Source: Burkholderiales bacterium (GTDB taxonomy: Bacteria; Pseudomonadota; Gammaproteobacteria; Burkholderiales; Methylophilaceae). Taken from it: a stretch of DNA of 64,000 nt. Where the stretch lies: positions 1-64,000 of the forward strand of contig JAURKY010000003.1 in NCBI GenBank assembly GCA_030831475.1. The letters run 5' to 3'. Under the pieces are notes generated by a model, which worked only from the letters and a program-made list of their open reading frames with translations, was not told where the DNA came from and searched no databases. Shown in pieces: positions 17,921 to 25,918 of the stretch (position 1 is its first letter; each line of letters begins with the position of its first letter). A program made the translations under genes and the position numbers.

Positions 17921-19180
17921 TTATCCTCTTCGCATACTGTCGAAGAAATTATCGTTGTTTTTTGTTGATTTAACTTTATCTAGCAAAAACTCCATGGCTT
18001 CTAGATCATCCATTGGATAGAGTAATTTTCTAAGTACCCATATTTTTTGCAGCACTTCGGGGGTAATAAGTAGTTCTTCCCTTCGAGTACCAGATTTATT
18101 AACATTGATAGCTGGGTAAATACGTTTTTCTGCCATTCTTCTATCTAAATGGATTTCCATATTACCTGTACCTTTAAATTCTTCATAAATAACATCATCC
18201 ATTCTAGAACCAGTTTCAACAAGTGCTGTTGCTAAAATAGTTAATGATCCACCCTCTTCAACATTTCTAGCTGCGCCAAAAAAACGTTTTGGTTTTTGAA
18301 GTGCGTTTGCATCAACACCGCCGGTAAGAACTTTACCTGAAGATGGAATTACTGTGTTATAGGCTCTTGCTAATCGTGTAATAGAATCTAGAAGTATGAC
18401 GACATCTTTTTTATGCTCTACCAAACGTTTTGCTTTTTCAAGAACCATTTCAGCAACCTGAACATGTCTTGTTGCTGGCTCATCAAAAGTTGAAGCTAGC
18501 ACTTCTCCTTTAACAGACCTTGCCATATCAGTGACCTCTTCTGGCCTCTCATCGATCAATAGAACAATGAGAACAACATCAGGATGATTTGAGGTTATTG
18601 CATGAGCAATATTCTGCATCATGACAGTTTTGCCACTTTTTGGACTTGCTACAATTAAACCCCTTTGACCTTTACCGATAGGTGAAATCATGTCAATAAT
18701 TCGACTTGTAAAGTTTTCTTCACCCTTTGTATCCCTCTCTAAAGTGAGCGCTTCATTTGGGAAAAGAGGAGTTAGGTTTTCAAAGAGAATTTTATTTTTT
18801 GTATTTTCAGGTGCATCATTATTAACTTTATCTACTTTGACTAATGCAAAATATCTCTCACTATCTTTGGGTGTTCTAATTTCACCTTCAATCGTATCGC
18901 CAGTATGTAAATTAAATCTTCTGATTTGCGAGGGGGATACATAAATATCATCAGGACCAGCAAGATAAGATGCTTCTGGAGATCTTAGAAACCCAAAACC
19001 GTCAGATAAAACTTCAAGTGTTCCTTCACCAAAAATTGTATCGCCATTCTTTGCTTTATTTTTTAAAAGAGCAAAAATTAAATCTTGCTTTCGCATCCTT
19101 CCAGAGTTTTCAATTTTCTCTGCAATTGCCATATCAACTAGCTCAGCAATAGGAAGGTGTTTTAGATCAGATAAATGCAT
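17921..19180 (-). CDS. rho: Transcription termination factor Rho
   Basis: A 419-residue protein, the usual length. The N-terminal Rho-N domain starts [18 protein letters not shown], followed by the RNA-binding cold-shock-like domain ([20 protein letters not shown]), Walker [10 protein letters not shown], and the Q-loop and R-loop region ([21 protein letters not shown]). It is the hexameric RNA translocase that ends untranslated transcripts. It starts two bases after the trxA stop. Rho may matter especially here because most convergent gene ends in the window have no hairpin. Confidence 0.97.
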   Translation of the reverse strand: MHLSDLKHLPIAELVDMAIAEKIENSGRMRKQDLIFALLKNKAKNGDTIFGEGTLEVLSDGFGFLRSPEASYLAGPDDIYVSPSQIRRFNLHTGDTIEGEIRTPKDSERYFALVKVDKVNNDAPENTKNKILFENLTPLFPNEALTLERDTKGEENFTSRIIDMISPIGKGQRGLIVASPKSGKTVMMQNIAHAITSNHPDVVLIVLLIDERPEEVTDMARSVKGEVLASTFDEPATRHVQVAEMVLEKAKRLVEHKKDVVILLDSITRLARAYNTVIPSSGKVLTGGVDANALQKPKRFFGAARNVEEGGSLTILATALVETGSRMDDVIYEEFKGTGNMEIHLDRRMAEKRIYPAINVNKSGTRREELLITPEVLQKIWVLRKLLYPMDDLEAMEFLLDKVKSTKNNDNFFDSMRRG

Positions 19181-19182
19181 AT

Positions 19183-19506
19183 TTAAATTGTGCTATCAAT
19201 AAAAGCTGTCAATTGAGATTTTGACAAAGCACCGACTTTGGTTGCCTCAGGATTTCCATCTTTAAAAATCATAAGTGTAGGGATCCCACGGATACCAAAT
19301 TTGGTTGGAGTTTGTGGATTTTCATCAATATTAAGTTTGGCAATTTTTAATTTGCCATCATATTCAGAAACTAAATCATCTAAGATTGGCGCAATCATTT
19401 TGCATGGCCCACACCACTCTGCCCAGTAATCAACTAATACCGGAATGCTAGATTCAATAACTTCTTTTTGAAATGTATCATCACTAAGATGAATGATATT
19501 ACTCAT
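19183..19506 (-). CDS. trxA: Thioredoxin 1
   Basis: A 107-residue thioredoxin with the active site [13 protein letters not shown] (cysteines near 32 and 35) and the cis-proline segment [11 protein letters not shown]. It is the general cytoplasmic disulfide reductant and the likely electron donor for the Bcp peroxiredoxin upstream. The trxA-rho pairing is common in proteobacteria. The 81 bp spacer before it is very AT-rich and shows no clear promoter. Confidence 0.95.
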   Translation of the reverse strand: MSNIIHLSDDTFQKEVIESSIPVLVDYWAEWCGPCKMIAPILDDLVSEYDGKLKIAKLNIDENPQTPTKFGIRGIPTLMIFKDGNPEATKVGALSKSQLTAFIDSTI

Positions 19507-19587
19507 AAATATTTATATTTTTTGATTGTTTTTAAGGGGAAATATTATTACTACGAATAAGAATATTAAAGCATATTAAATTGAATA

Positions 19588-20190
19588 TCAATAAGTATTT
19601 TGATAATTATCATTAATTTCAAATAAGGGAATTACTTTTTTAACTCCTTTTGAAGATTTTGCAACTTCTATCGCATCTTCTGCTTCTTTAGCATTTAAAA
19701 TTCCCATTAAATATACCTCTTGCCTTTCTGTAATGACCTTAACATGAAGTGGAGAAAGCTTAGATTCAAATTTAGATTCATTAAAATATAATCTTGAAAC
19801 AACATTTGAAGTTGTAATAACGTCTGTCGCTTTTGATTTGAGAGAGCTATTCATACCAATAAGAAGGAAATTTTTAACTTCTTTCACTCCTTCAATACTT
19901 TTGACATTCTCTTCAACTTTAGCTTTGGTTTGCTCATCAGGAACTTCACCTGTAATAAGAACAATCTGATTAAAGCTAACAAATGTAAGGTTATCATGTT
20001 CATTAATATCTTGAGTTTCAAGTATTGTTTTAAACTCGAGTTTTTGGTCTATATAGATAACTTCACTAGCTCTTCGATCAACATATGCAATAGGCCCCCC
20101 AGTTACGGCAGGGGCTGTAGTTGCTAAACAGCCAACTAATTGAGAAATTAAAAGTAGAAATAGGAAATAAAAACTGTATGATTTATGCAT
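19588..20190 (-). CDS. BON-domain outer-membrane lipoprotein (DolP/YraP-like)
   Basis: A 200-residue protein with a lipoprotein signal ending LVGC (Cys near residue 21). Two BON-type domains follow: VLITGEVPDEQTKAKVEENVKSIEGVKEVKNF and a second with VYLMGILNAKEAEDAIEVAKSSKGVKKVIPLF (each split by short strands). DolP proteins bind anionic lipids and keep the outer membrane intact. Divergence from rsmI fits, because in E. coli yraP lies close to rsmI. The DolP name is an inference; the domains and lipobox are seen directly. Confidence 0.8.
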   Translation of the reverse strand: MHKSYSFYFLFLLLISQLVGCLATTAPAVTGGPIAYVDRRASEVIYIDQKLEFKTILETQDINEHDNLTFVSFNQIVLITGEVPDEQTKAKVEENVKSIEGVKEVKNFLLIGMNSSLKSKATDVITTSNVVSRLYFNESKFESKLSPLHVKVITERQEVYLMGILNAKEAEDAIEVAKSSKGVKKVIPLFEINDNYQNTY

Positions 20191-20224
20191 AAATTAATTA
20201 TATATATAAATTTTTTTTTTTAAA

Positions 20225-21073
20225 GTGTCAAAATTAGAATCTGCACTCTACATCGTTGCGACGCCAATTGGAAACCTTAGCGATATTACCTTAAGGGCCC
20301 TAGAAACTTTAAAAAATGTTGATATTATAGCTTGTGAGGACACAAGAAATACTCAGGCACTTCTAAATCACTTTCAAATTTCAAAAAAATTGATTAGCTT
20401 GCATCAACATAATGAAAATCAAAAAAAAGATTTAATTTTATCTTTTGTAAAAGAAGGAAAATCAGTTGCCTATGTCTCGGATGCAGGTACCCCATGTATA
20501 AGTGACCCTGGGGCGCTTCTAGTAAATAGTTTTTATGAAAAGAATTTAAAAGTTATTCCAATTCCAGGGGTTTCAGCTATTACAACAGCATTTTCGGTAT
20601 CAGGTATTTTAGATAATCAATTTAAATTTTTTGGTTTTTTATCAAATCAGAAAAAAAAATTAAAAGAGGAATTGCAGGCAATATTTGAGAGTAATAATTT
20701 AGCTATCCTTTACGAATCTCCACATCGAATTATAGAGTTTTTAGAAAATATCAAAGTAATTTTTGGCTCCAATCATCAAATTGTTATCGCTAGAGAGCTC
20801 ACTAAAATGTTCGAAACAATTAAAAGAGATACAGTCGATAATATCTTGTCCTACATCAATGAAAACTCTAATCATAAAAAAGGAGAATTTGTCGTTATTA
20901 TTTTGCCCTCTGGTATTGCGCCTAAAAAGGTTAAAGAAAATGATTTGAAAAATGCTCTTTTGATAACACAGGATTATTTGCCAACCAGCCAGTCTGTTAA
21001 ATTAATTAGTACGCTTTTTAAAAAGAATAAAAAAGAAGTTTATAATTTAGCTATAAAGAAAAAAAATGACTGA
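20225..21073 (+). CDS. rsmI: 16S rRNA (cytidine-1402-2'-O)-methyltransferase RsmI
   Basis: A 282-residue protein beginning with GTG at 20225, just before the conserved LYIVATPIGNLSDITLRALE. ACEDTRNTQALLNHF and VSDAGTPCISDPGALLV are further signatures of this tetrapyrrole-methylase-fold family. It methylates the ribose of C1402 in 16S rRNA. Its end overlaps pyrC by 8 bases. A 34 bp AT-rich spacer separates it from the divergent BON lipoprotein. Confidence 0.94.
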   Translation: MSKLESALYIVATPIGNLSDITLRALETLKNVDIIACEDTRNTQALLNHFQISKKLISLHQHNENQKKDLILSFVKEGKSVAYVSDAGTPCISDPGALLVNSFYEKNLKVIPIPGVSAITTAFSVSGILDNQFKFFGFLSNQKKKLKEELQAIFESNNLAILYESPHRIIEFLENIKVIFGSNHQIVIARELTKMFETIKRDTVDNILSYINENSNHKKGEFVVIILPSGIAPKKVKENDLKNALLITQDYLPTSQSVKLISTLFKKNKKEVYNLAIKKKND

Positions 21074-22094
21074 ACTCATAATTACAAAGCCTGATGATAT
21101 GCATTTGCACTTAAGGGACGGTGAAATGCTAAAAGCTGTTATTCATCATACCGCAAATCAATTTTCACGTGCCATTGTAATGCCAAACCTTTCTGACCCT
21201 GTAACAACCTCTGAGAAAGCACAAAATTATTTTGATCAGATAAAATCTTTTTGCCCAAATTTTTCCCCCTTAATGACAATTTATTTTTCCGACCAACTTA
21301 ATAATGAAGAGCTTTTAAAGATTAGGGACTCATCCATTATCTTTGGAATTAAATTATATCCATCAGGGGTTACAACTAATTCTGAAAGGGGTGTCAATTC
21401 AATAGAGGATTGCTTTCATATTTTTGAAGGAATGGAAAAGATCGATATACCTTTGCTCATTCATGGAGAGGTGAATGATACAGATGTGGATATATTTGAT
21501 AGGGAAAAAGTTTTTATTGATAGATACCTTGAAAAGATTACAAAACAATTTCCAAATTTGAGAGTTGTGTTTGAACATATTTCTACAAAAGATGCGGTTG
21601 AATTCGTGATTGATGGAAGTGAAAATTTGGCTGCGACCATTACCCCACAACACATTATGATGAATAGAAATCACTTTTTATCTGGAGGTATTAAGCCTCA
21701 TAACTATTGTTTGCCTGTTTTAAAGCGATCATCCCATCAAAAATCTGTTTTAGCTGCGGCATTATCTGGAAACCCTAAATTTTTCTTAGGCACAGATAGC
21801 GCGCCGCACTTAAAAAATCAAAAAGAAAGTGCCTGTGGATGTGCAGGTGTTTATTCTGCGCCCTATGCGATGCCAATGTATGCTCAAATTTTTGATCAAA
21901 ACAATGCTCTTGAAAAACTTGAGCCATTTGCAAGTTTTTATGGAGCTGATTTTTATAAACTTCCAAGAAATAGTGCAAAGTTAAAATTAATTAAAGAAAA
22001 AACTCAGGTATATCAATCAATTAAAATTAATAATCAGGAAGTCATTCCTTATTTGGCAGGTTGTGAGTTAGATTGGCAAATAGTCTCTAATTGA
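21066..22094 (+). CDS. pyrC: Dihydroorotase PyrC
   Basis: A 342-residue zinc hydrolase. DDMHLHLRDG (residues 10-19) supplies the first metal histidines, LYPSGVTTNSERGV the carboxylated lysine region, PLLIHGE and FEHIS further ligands, and FLGTDSAPH the catalytic aspartate. It closes carbamoyl-aspartate to dihydroorotate in pyrimidine synthesis. Translation is coupled to rsmI through an 8-base overlap. The rnpB promoter begins about ten bases after its stop. Confidence 0.96.
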   Translation: MTELIITKPDDMHLHLRDGEMLKAVIHHTANQFSRAIVMPNLSDPVTTSEKAQNYFDQIKSFCPNFSPLMTIYFSDQLNNEELLKIRDSSIIFGIKLYPSGVTTNSERGVNSIEDCFHIFEGMEKIDIPLLIHGEVNDTDVDIFDREKVFIDRYLEKITKQFPNLRVVFEHISTKDAVEFVIDGSENLAATITPQHIMMNRNHFLSGGIKPHNYCLPVLKRSSHQKSVLAAALSGNPKFFLGTDSAPHLKNQKESACGCAGVYSAPYAMPMYAQIFDQNNALEKLEPFASFYGADFYKLPRNSAKLKLIKEKTQVYQSIKINNQEVIPYLAGCELDWQIVSN

Positions 22095-22103
22095 TTCTTA
22101 AAA

Positions 22104-22112
22104 TGTTAGAAT
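22104..22112 (+). promoter_or_regulatory. Extended -10 promoter of rnpB
   Basis: TGTTAGAAT is an extended -10 element (TG at 22104-22105, TAGAAT at 22107-22112) placed 8 bases before the inferred 5' end of RNase P RNA. There is no matching -35 box. Confidence 0.55.
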
Positions 22113-22120
22113 AATAATAA

Positions 22121-22393
22121 GTTGATCGGGCAGTCGCTATGAAAATAGAGGAAAGTCCGGGCTCCACAGAGCAGAGTGATGGCTAACAGCCATACACCGT
22201 GAGGTGAGGAATAGGGCCACAGAGACGAGCGTATTTAGTTACGGTGAAACGCGGTAACCTCCACTCGGAGCAAGGTCAAATAGGGTAACTATGGCATGGC
22301 TCGTGTTGTTACCGGGTAGACCGCTTGAGTTTAAGAGCAATCTTAATCCTAGATGAATGACTGTCCACGACAGAACCCGGCTTATAGATCAAC
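22121..22393 (+). ncRNA. rnpB: RNase P RNA (bacterial type A, unusually short)
   Basis: The conserved core is unmistakable: GAGGAAAGTCCGGGCTCC near the 5' end, GAGCAAGGTCAAATAGGG in the middle, and TAGATGAATGACTGTCCACG then ACAGAACCCGGCTTAT at the 3' end. The ends GTTGATC (22121-22127) and GATCAAC (22387-22393) pair as helix P1. P4, P8 (ATGGC/GCCAT), P9 (CACC/GGTG), P16-P17 and P18 (TTAAG/CTTAA) can all be drawn. The length is about 273 nt against 377 in E. coli. P3 is cut down to CTAT-GAAA-ATAG, and the P12-P14 region is about 50 nt where E. coli has about 120. It processes the 5' ends of tRNAs. Confidence 0.97.
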
Positions 22394-22423
22394 TTAAATT
22401 ATTGAACAAAAACAATTTTTTAG

Positions 22424-22454
22424 AAAAAAAGTGCTTGCAAAGCACTTTTTTTTT
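22424..22454 (+). terminator. Intrinsic terminator after rnpB
   Basis: GTGCTT (22431-22436) pairs with AAGCAC (22440-22445) around GCA, with A before and a run of nine T after. It sits about 30 bases past the RNase P RNA 3' end. Its loop overlaps the putative -35 box of the mraZ promoter. Confidence 0.85.
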
Positions 22455-22463
22455 GCCTATAGT
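22435..22463 (+). promoter_or_regulatory. Putative mraZ (dcw cluster) promoter
   Basis: TTGCAA (22435-22440) and TATAGT (22458-22463) are separated by exactly 17 bases. The match to consensus is 4/6 and 5/6. The start of transcription would fall near 22470, directly before the three MraZ-type boxes. The -35 box lies inside the rnpB terminator hairpin. Confidence 0.6.
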
Positions 22464-22472
22464 GTAGCTGTA

Positions 22473-22497
22473 AGGGAAAAAGTGGTAATTTGTGGGA
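22473..22497 (+). promoter_or_regulatory. MraZ binding boxes (three 10-bp-spaced direct repeats)
   Basis: AGGGA (22473-22477), TGGTA (22483-22487) and TGGGA (22493-22497) are each followed by a 5-base spacer. E. coli MraZ is known to bind TGGGN repeats with 5-base spacers upstream of its own operon. The boxes lie just after the inferred start of transcription, so MraZ binding would block the dcw cluster. Confidence 0.7.
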
Positions 22498-22545
22498 AAT
22501 TATTTAACGAGGCTAAGGGCGTTCAGTAATTTCCCACCTTTTTAT
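22492..22545 (+). promoter_or_regulatory. Long hairpin in the mraZ leader, possible attenuator
   Basis: GTGGGAAATTA (22492-22502) is perfectly complementary to TAATTTCCCAC (22527-22537). Inside, AACG (22506-22509) can pair with CGTT (22520-22523). CTTTTTATT follows the 3' arm, which resembles a weak terminator tail. The 5' arm contains the third MraZ box. It leaves the Shine-Dalgarno AGGTGAG (22547-22553) free. Confidence 0.55.
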
Positions 22546-22555
22546 TAGGTGAGCT

Positions 22556-22999
22556 ATGTATAGGGGAGTAACGCTTTTAAATATCGACGGAAAAAGTCGC
22601 GCAGCCGTACCTACCAAATACAGAGAAGTATTGATGGCTGAATCCTCTGGCTCAATTGTTATTACTGCTCATCCCCATGGTTGTTTATTAATGTATCCAA
22701 GAACCTCTTGGGAACCTATTCAACAAAAAATCATGCAGCTCTCAAGTTTTGATAAAAAATCAAGTAAATTCCAGCGTTTGCTCGTAGGTTATGCTGAGGA
22801 TGTATCGATTGATGCTTCTGGACGGTTTTTAATATCCTCCGAGCTTAGAAGTTTTTCAAATATTGAAAAAATAGCTATGTTGGTGGGCCAAGGTTCTCAT
22901 TTTGAATTATGGAGCGAAGATAGGTGGGTTCAACAAGTTCAAGACATCAGCGGAGAAGATGAGTCATTACCTGAAGAGTTGGGGAGCTTTTCTTTATGA
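22556..22999 (+). CDS. mraZ: Transcriptional regulator MraZ
   Basis: A 147-residue protein with two AbrB-like swapped-hairpin domains: [20 protein letters not shown] at the start and [16 protein letters not shown] in the second half, carrying the DxxGR signature twice in degenerate form. MraZ represses its own operon in E. coli. AGGTGAG precedes the ATG by two to eight bases. It heads the dcw cluster and overlaps rsmH by four bases. Confidence 0.95.
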   Translation: MYRGVTLLNIDGKSRAAVPTKYREVLMAESSGSIVITAHPHGCLLMYPRTSWEPIQQKIMQLSSFDKKSSKFQRLLVGYAEDVSIDASGRFLISSELRSFSNIEKIAMLVGQGSHFELWSEDRWVQQVQDISGEDESLPEELGSFSL

Positions 23000-23933
23000 G
23001 TCATGAGACATTAAATCATGTTTCAGTATTAATTAAAGAATCAATAGAATTATTAAAAATTAATCCCTCTGGTATTTATCTAGACTGTACTTTTGGTAGA
23101 GGCGGCCACTCCCAAAAAATTTTAGAACGTCTCGGTTCTCAAGGACGACTCATTGCTATTGATAAAGATCAAGAAGCTATTAAGGCAGCAGAAAAAATTA
23201 AAGATCAAAGGTTTGAAATTTTCCAAACAAATTTTTTAAATCTAGACGAAATTTTAAAAAAAAAAGTATTGAAAAATTGGATGGAATCCTAATGGATCTC
23301 GGCGTCTCCTCCCCTCAAATTGATAATCCTATGCGGGGCTTTAGCTTTAAACAAGATGGCGAGCTGGATATGCGAATGGATCAATCACAAAATTTGACAG
23401 CCCACTATATTGTAAATAATTTTGATGAAAAAGAATTAGCATTCATTTTTAAAGAATATGGCGAGGAGAGGTTTTCTAAAAAAATAAGCCGTTCAATTGT
23501 TGAATACCGCGAAAATCATAAACCGATTGATACTACATTAGAATTATCAAAAGTTATCTCTCAATCAGTACCTAAGAAAGATCCCAACAAAGATCCTGCC
23601 ACTAGGGTTTTTCAAGCATTAAGAATTAGGGTTAATGATGAGTTGAATGATTTACAAGCTTGTTTACCCAAGGCTTTTGATTATCTAAAAAATAATGGCA
23701 GGCTTGCAATTATTAGCTTTCATTCACTTGAAGACAGAATTGTAAAAAATTTTGTTAAATCTAAATTAAAAACAGATTTAATTCCAAAAAATATTCCAAT
23801 TAGGGCATCAGATATTCAAAAACCAGAAATTATGATGATTGGTAAGGTGATTGAGCCATCTGATTTAGAAGTAAAACATAATCCTCGAGCAAGAAGTGCA
23901 AAGTTAAGGGTGATAGAAAGGTTAGCTAATTGA
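22996..23933 (+). CDS. rsmH: 16S rRNA m4C1402 methyltransferase RsmH, split by a -1 frameshift at an A10 run
   Basis: Two frames together encode one complete RsmH. Frame one (22996-23292) has [14 protein letters not shown] and the SAM loop [12 protein letters not shown] and then stops. Frame two (open from 23277) continues with [43 protein letters not shown] and the ending [14 protein letters not shown]. The break lies at ten A (23256-23265). With one more A, or a -1 shift, the reading is continuous through [14 protein letters not shown] and gives 312 residues against 313 in E. coli. No other damage is visible and both halves are well conserved. A sequencing error, a recent mutation or slippage-based rescue are all possible. 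It modifies the same nucleotide as RsmI. Confidence 0.85.
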
Positions 23934-24187
23934 TGAGGCTTAATCTAATTTTGTTTTTTGTGTTAATTATTTTTGCTCTCGCACTGGTTAATGTGGAACA
24001 TCAATACAGAAATCATTATTCCAAATGGGATATTGAAAATAAATTAACCATTGATCTTAAAGATGAAAAAACAAAACTTCAAATAGAGGAGTCCGATAAA
24101 TCTGGAAATGATCGTGTTAATGAATTAGCTCAAAAAAAACTGAATATGTCTTTGCCTGACTCTAAAAATCAGAGGACCTTGAAATAG
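23933..24187 (+). CDS. ftsL: Cell division protein FtsL
   Basis: An 84-residue bitopic membrane protein. One helix (about residues 3-20) is followed by a periplasmic coiled-coil region (HQYRNHYSKWDIENKL onward), then AQKKLNMSLPD. FtsL sequences are poorly conserved, so position between rsmH and ftsI decides the call. The start is the ATG at 23933, overlapping the rsmH TGA by one base; a TTG at 23930 is less likely. FtsL works with FtsB and FtsQ to activate septal wall synthesis. Confidence 0.85.
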   Translation: MRLNLILFFVLIIFALALVNVEHQYRNHYSKWDIENKLTIDLKDEKTKLQIEESDKSGNDRVNELAQKKLNMSLPDSKNQRTLK

Positions 24188-25909
24188 ATGTTTAACAAAG
24201 CTAAATCATCCTCAAAATTTTTCGAATTATCAAAATTTAGAAGAAGATTTGTCCTGCTGATTTTATTAACACTTTTTACATCTCTAATTAGTAGGTCATT
24301 TTATTTACAGGGCATGCAGACAGATTTTTTACAAAAAAAAGGACAAGCCACTAGCAATCGAACCGAAATATTGCATGCTTATCGTGGAAAGATCCTTGAT
24401 CGAAATAATGAGATACTTGCGATCAGTGCCCCAAGAGAAACAATATGGGCAAACCCCCCTGAAGTTGTGATGAATTTATCTCAAAAAAAAGAACTGTCAA
24501 GGTTGCTTAAATTAAGATTAGATCATCTTGACCAACGATTAGGTAATAAAAATAAACAGTATGTTTACTTAAAACGTCGAGCTTCTCCTGAATTAGCATC
24601 TAAGATTATGGCTTTAAAAATTCCTGGCATTCGAACAGAAAAAAACTATGACCGTTTTTATCCAGAAAGAGAAATAACAGCTCATGTGGTTGGATTTACA
24701 AATATTGATGGAAAGGGTCAAGAGGGTATAGAGCGGCAGGCTAACAATCTACTATCTGGTGTTCCAGGTTATAAAAAGGTTCTAAAAGATAATATTGGAC
24801 GTATTGTAGACGATCTTCAAGAGGTAAAAATCCCAATTGATGGCCAGGATATTAAATTATCGATAGATAAGCGTCTGCAATACAGTGCATATAAGGCATT
24901 ACAAAAGTCAGTTGAGAAACATAATGCATTATCAGGCTCAGCCGTTCTCATTGATGCAAAGTCTGGCGAAATATTGTCGGCTGTTAATTATCCGTCCTTT
25001 AATCCTAACGGCGGATCAAAACCAACGCAAAAAATTAGGAATAAAATCTTTACTGATATTTTCGAGCCGGGTTCAACAATTAAACCCATAACTGTCAGTG
25101 CTGCCTTGGAATCAAAAAAGTTTAAGCCAACATCAATCATTGATACTGAGAAAGGATTTTACAGAGTTGGGTCCAGGCTCACAGTCAGAGATACCCATGC
25201 TAATGGGGTGATAACGCTTAGTGAGGTTGTTCAAAAGTCATCTAATGTCGGAACAACAATTATCAGCGAAAAGCTGGATTCTAAGTACCTATGGTCAACT
25301 TTAAATATGTTTGGTTTAGGTTCAAAAACTGGCGTTGAGTTTCCTGGGGAGACATCAGGCATCGTACATCATTTTAAAAAATGGAGAAAAACGGAACATG
25401 CGACAATAAGCTATGGTTACGGTTTAAGTACAAACCTTCTCCAGCTTGCTCAAGCTTATACAGTATTTGCAAATGATGGTGAGCTTGTTCCAGTGACATT
25501 AATCAAAAAAGAGGATCCTACCATCGGCAGGCGAGTTCTAACTAAAAAAACTAGTCAAACCATGTTAGAAATAATGGAGTCCGTTGTAAGCAGCGAAGGA
25601 ACCGCACCGCTTGCAAAAGTCCCTGGCTATAGAGTTGCAGGAAAAACAGGGACAGCAAGAAAAATTATCAATGGTAGTTATGAAAATAAATACATTGGAT
25701 CTTTTGTAGGCATAGCGCCTGTTTCAGACCCACGTTTTGTTTTTGCTGTTATGATTGATGAGCCTTCAAATGATGGATATTATGGCGGCGTTGTAGCTGG
25801 CCCCGTATTTAGTAAAGTGATGGCCGATGCTCTTAAATTATATTCAATTCCTCAAGATGGTTTTTTGAATGAAAAAGAAGAGATTATTATTGCAGACTCA
25901 AACCAATAA
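24188..25909 (+). CDS. ftsI: Septal peptidoglycan transpeptidase FtsI (PBP3)
   Basis: A 573-residue class B penicillin-binding protein. A basic N-terminus and one membrane helix (about 22-42) precede the dimerisation domain. The transpeptidase motifs are STIK with Ser296, SSN in QKSSNVGT (about residue 350) and KTGTA with Lys486. It crosslinks peptidoglycan at the division septum and works with FtsW. It starts directly after the ftsL stop. Confidence 0.95.
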   Translation: MFNKAKSSSKFFELSKFRRRFVLLILLTLFTSLISRSFYLQGMQTDFLQKKGQATSNRTEILHAYRGKILDRNNEILAISAPRETIWANPPEVVMNLSQKKELSRLLKLRLDHLDQRLGNKNKQYVYLKRRASPELASKIMALKIPGIRTEKNYDRFYPEREITAHVVGFTNIDGKGQEGIERQANNLLSGVPGYKKVLKDNIGRIVDDLQEVKIPIDGQDIKLSIDKRLQYSAYKALQKSVEKHNALSGSAVLIDAKSGEILSAVNYPSFNPNGGSKPTQKIRNKIFTDIFEPGSTIKPITVSAALESKKFKPTSIIDTEKGFYRVGSRLTVRDTHANGVITLSEVVQKSSNVGTTIISEKLDSKYLWSTLNMFGLGSKTGVEFPGETSGIVHHFKKWRKTEHATISYGYGLSTNLLQLAQAYTVFANDGELVPVTLIKKEDPTIGRRVLTKKTSQTMLEIMESVVSSEGTAPLAKVPGYRVAGKTGTARKIINGSYENKYIGSFVGIAPVSDPRFVFAVMIDEPSNDGYYGGVVAGPVFSKVMADALKLYSIPQDGFLNEKEEIIIADSNQ

Positions 25910-25918
25910 CAAATTTAA

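Noticed and set aside
22473..22497. Short spaced repeats as a CRISPR-like array
   Set aside because: Units are 5 bases with 5-base spacers and fit MraZ boxes; there are no long repeats and no cas genes.
22996..23292. The two rsmH frames as two separate short genes
   Set aside because: Each half lacks part of a single fold, the SAM site being in the first and the substrate part in the second, and their sum matches the normal RsmH length.
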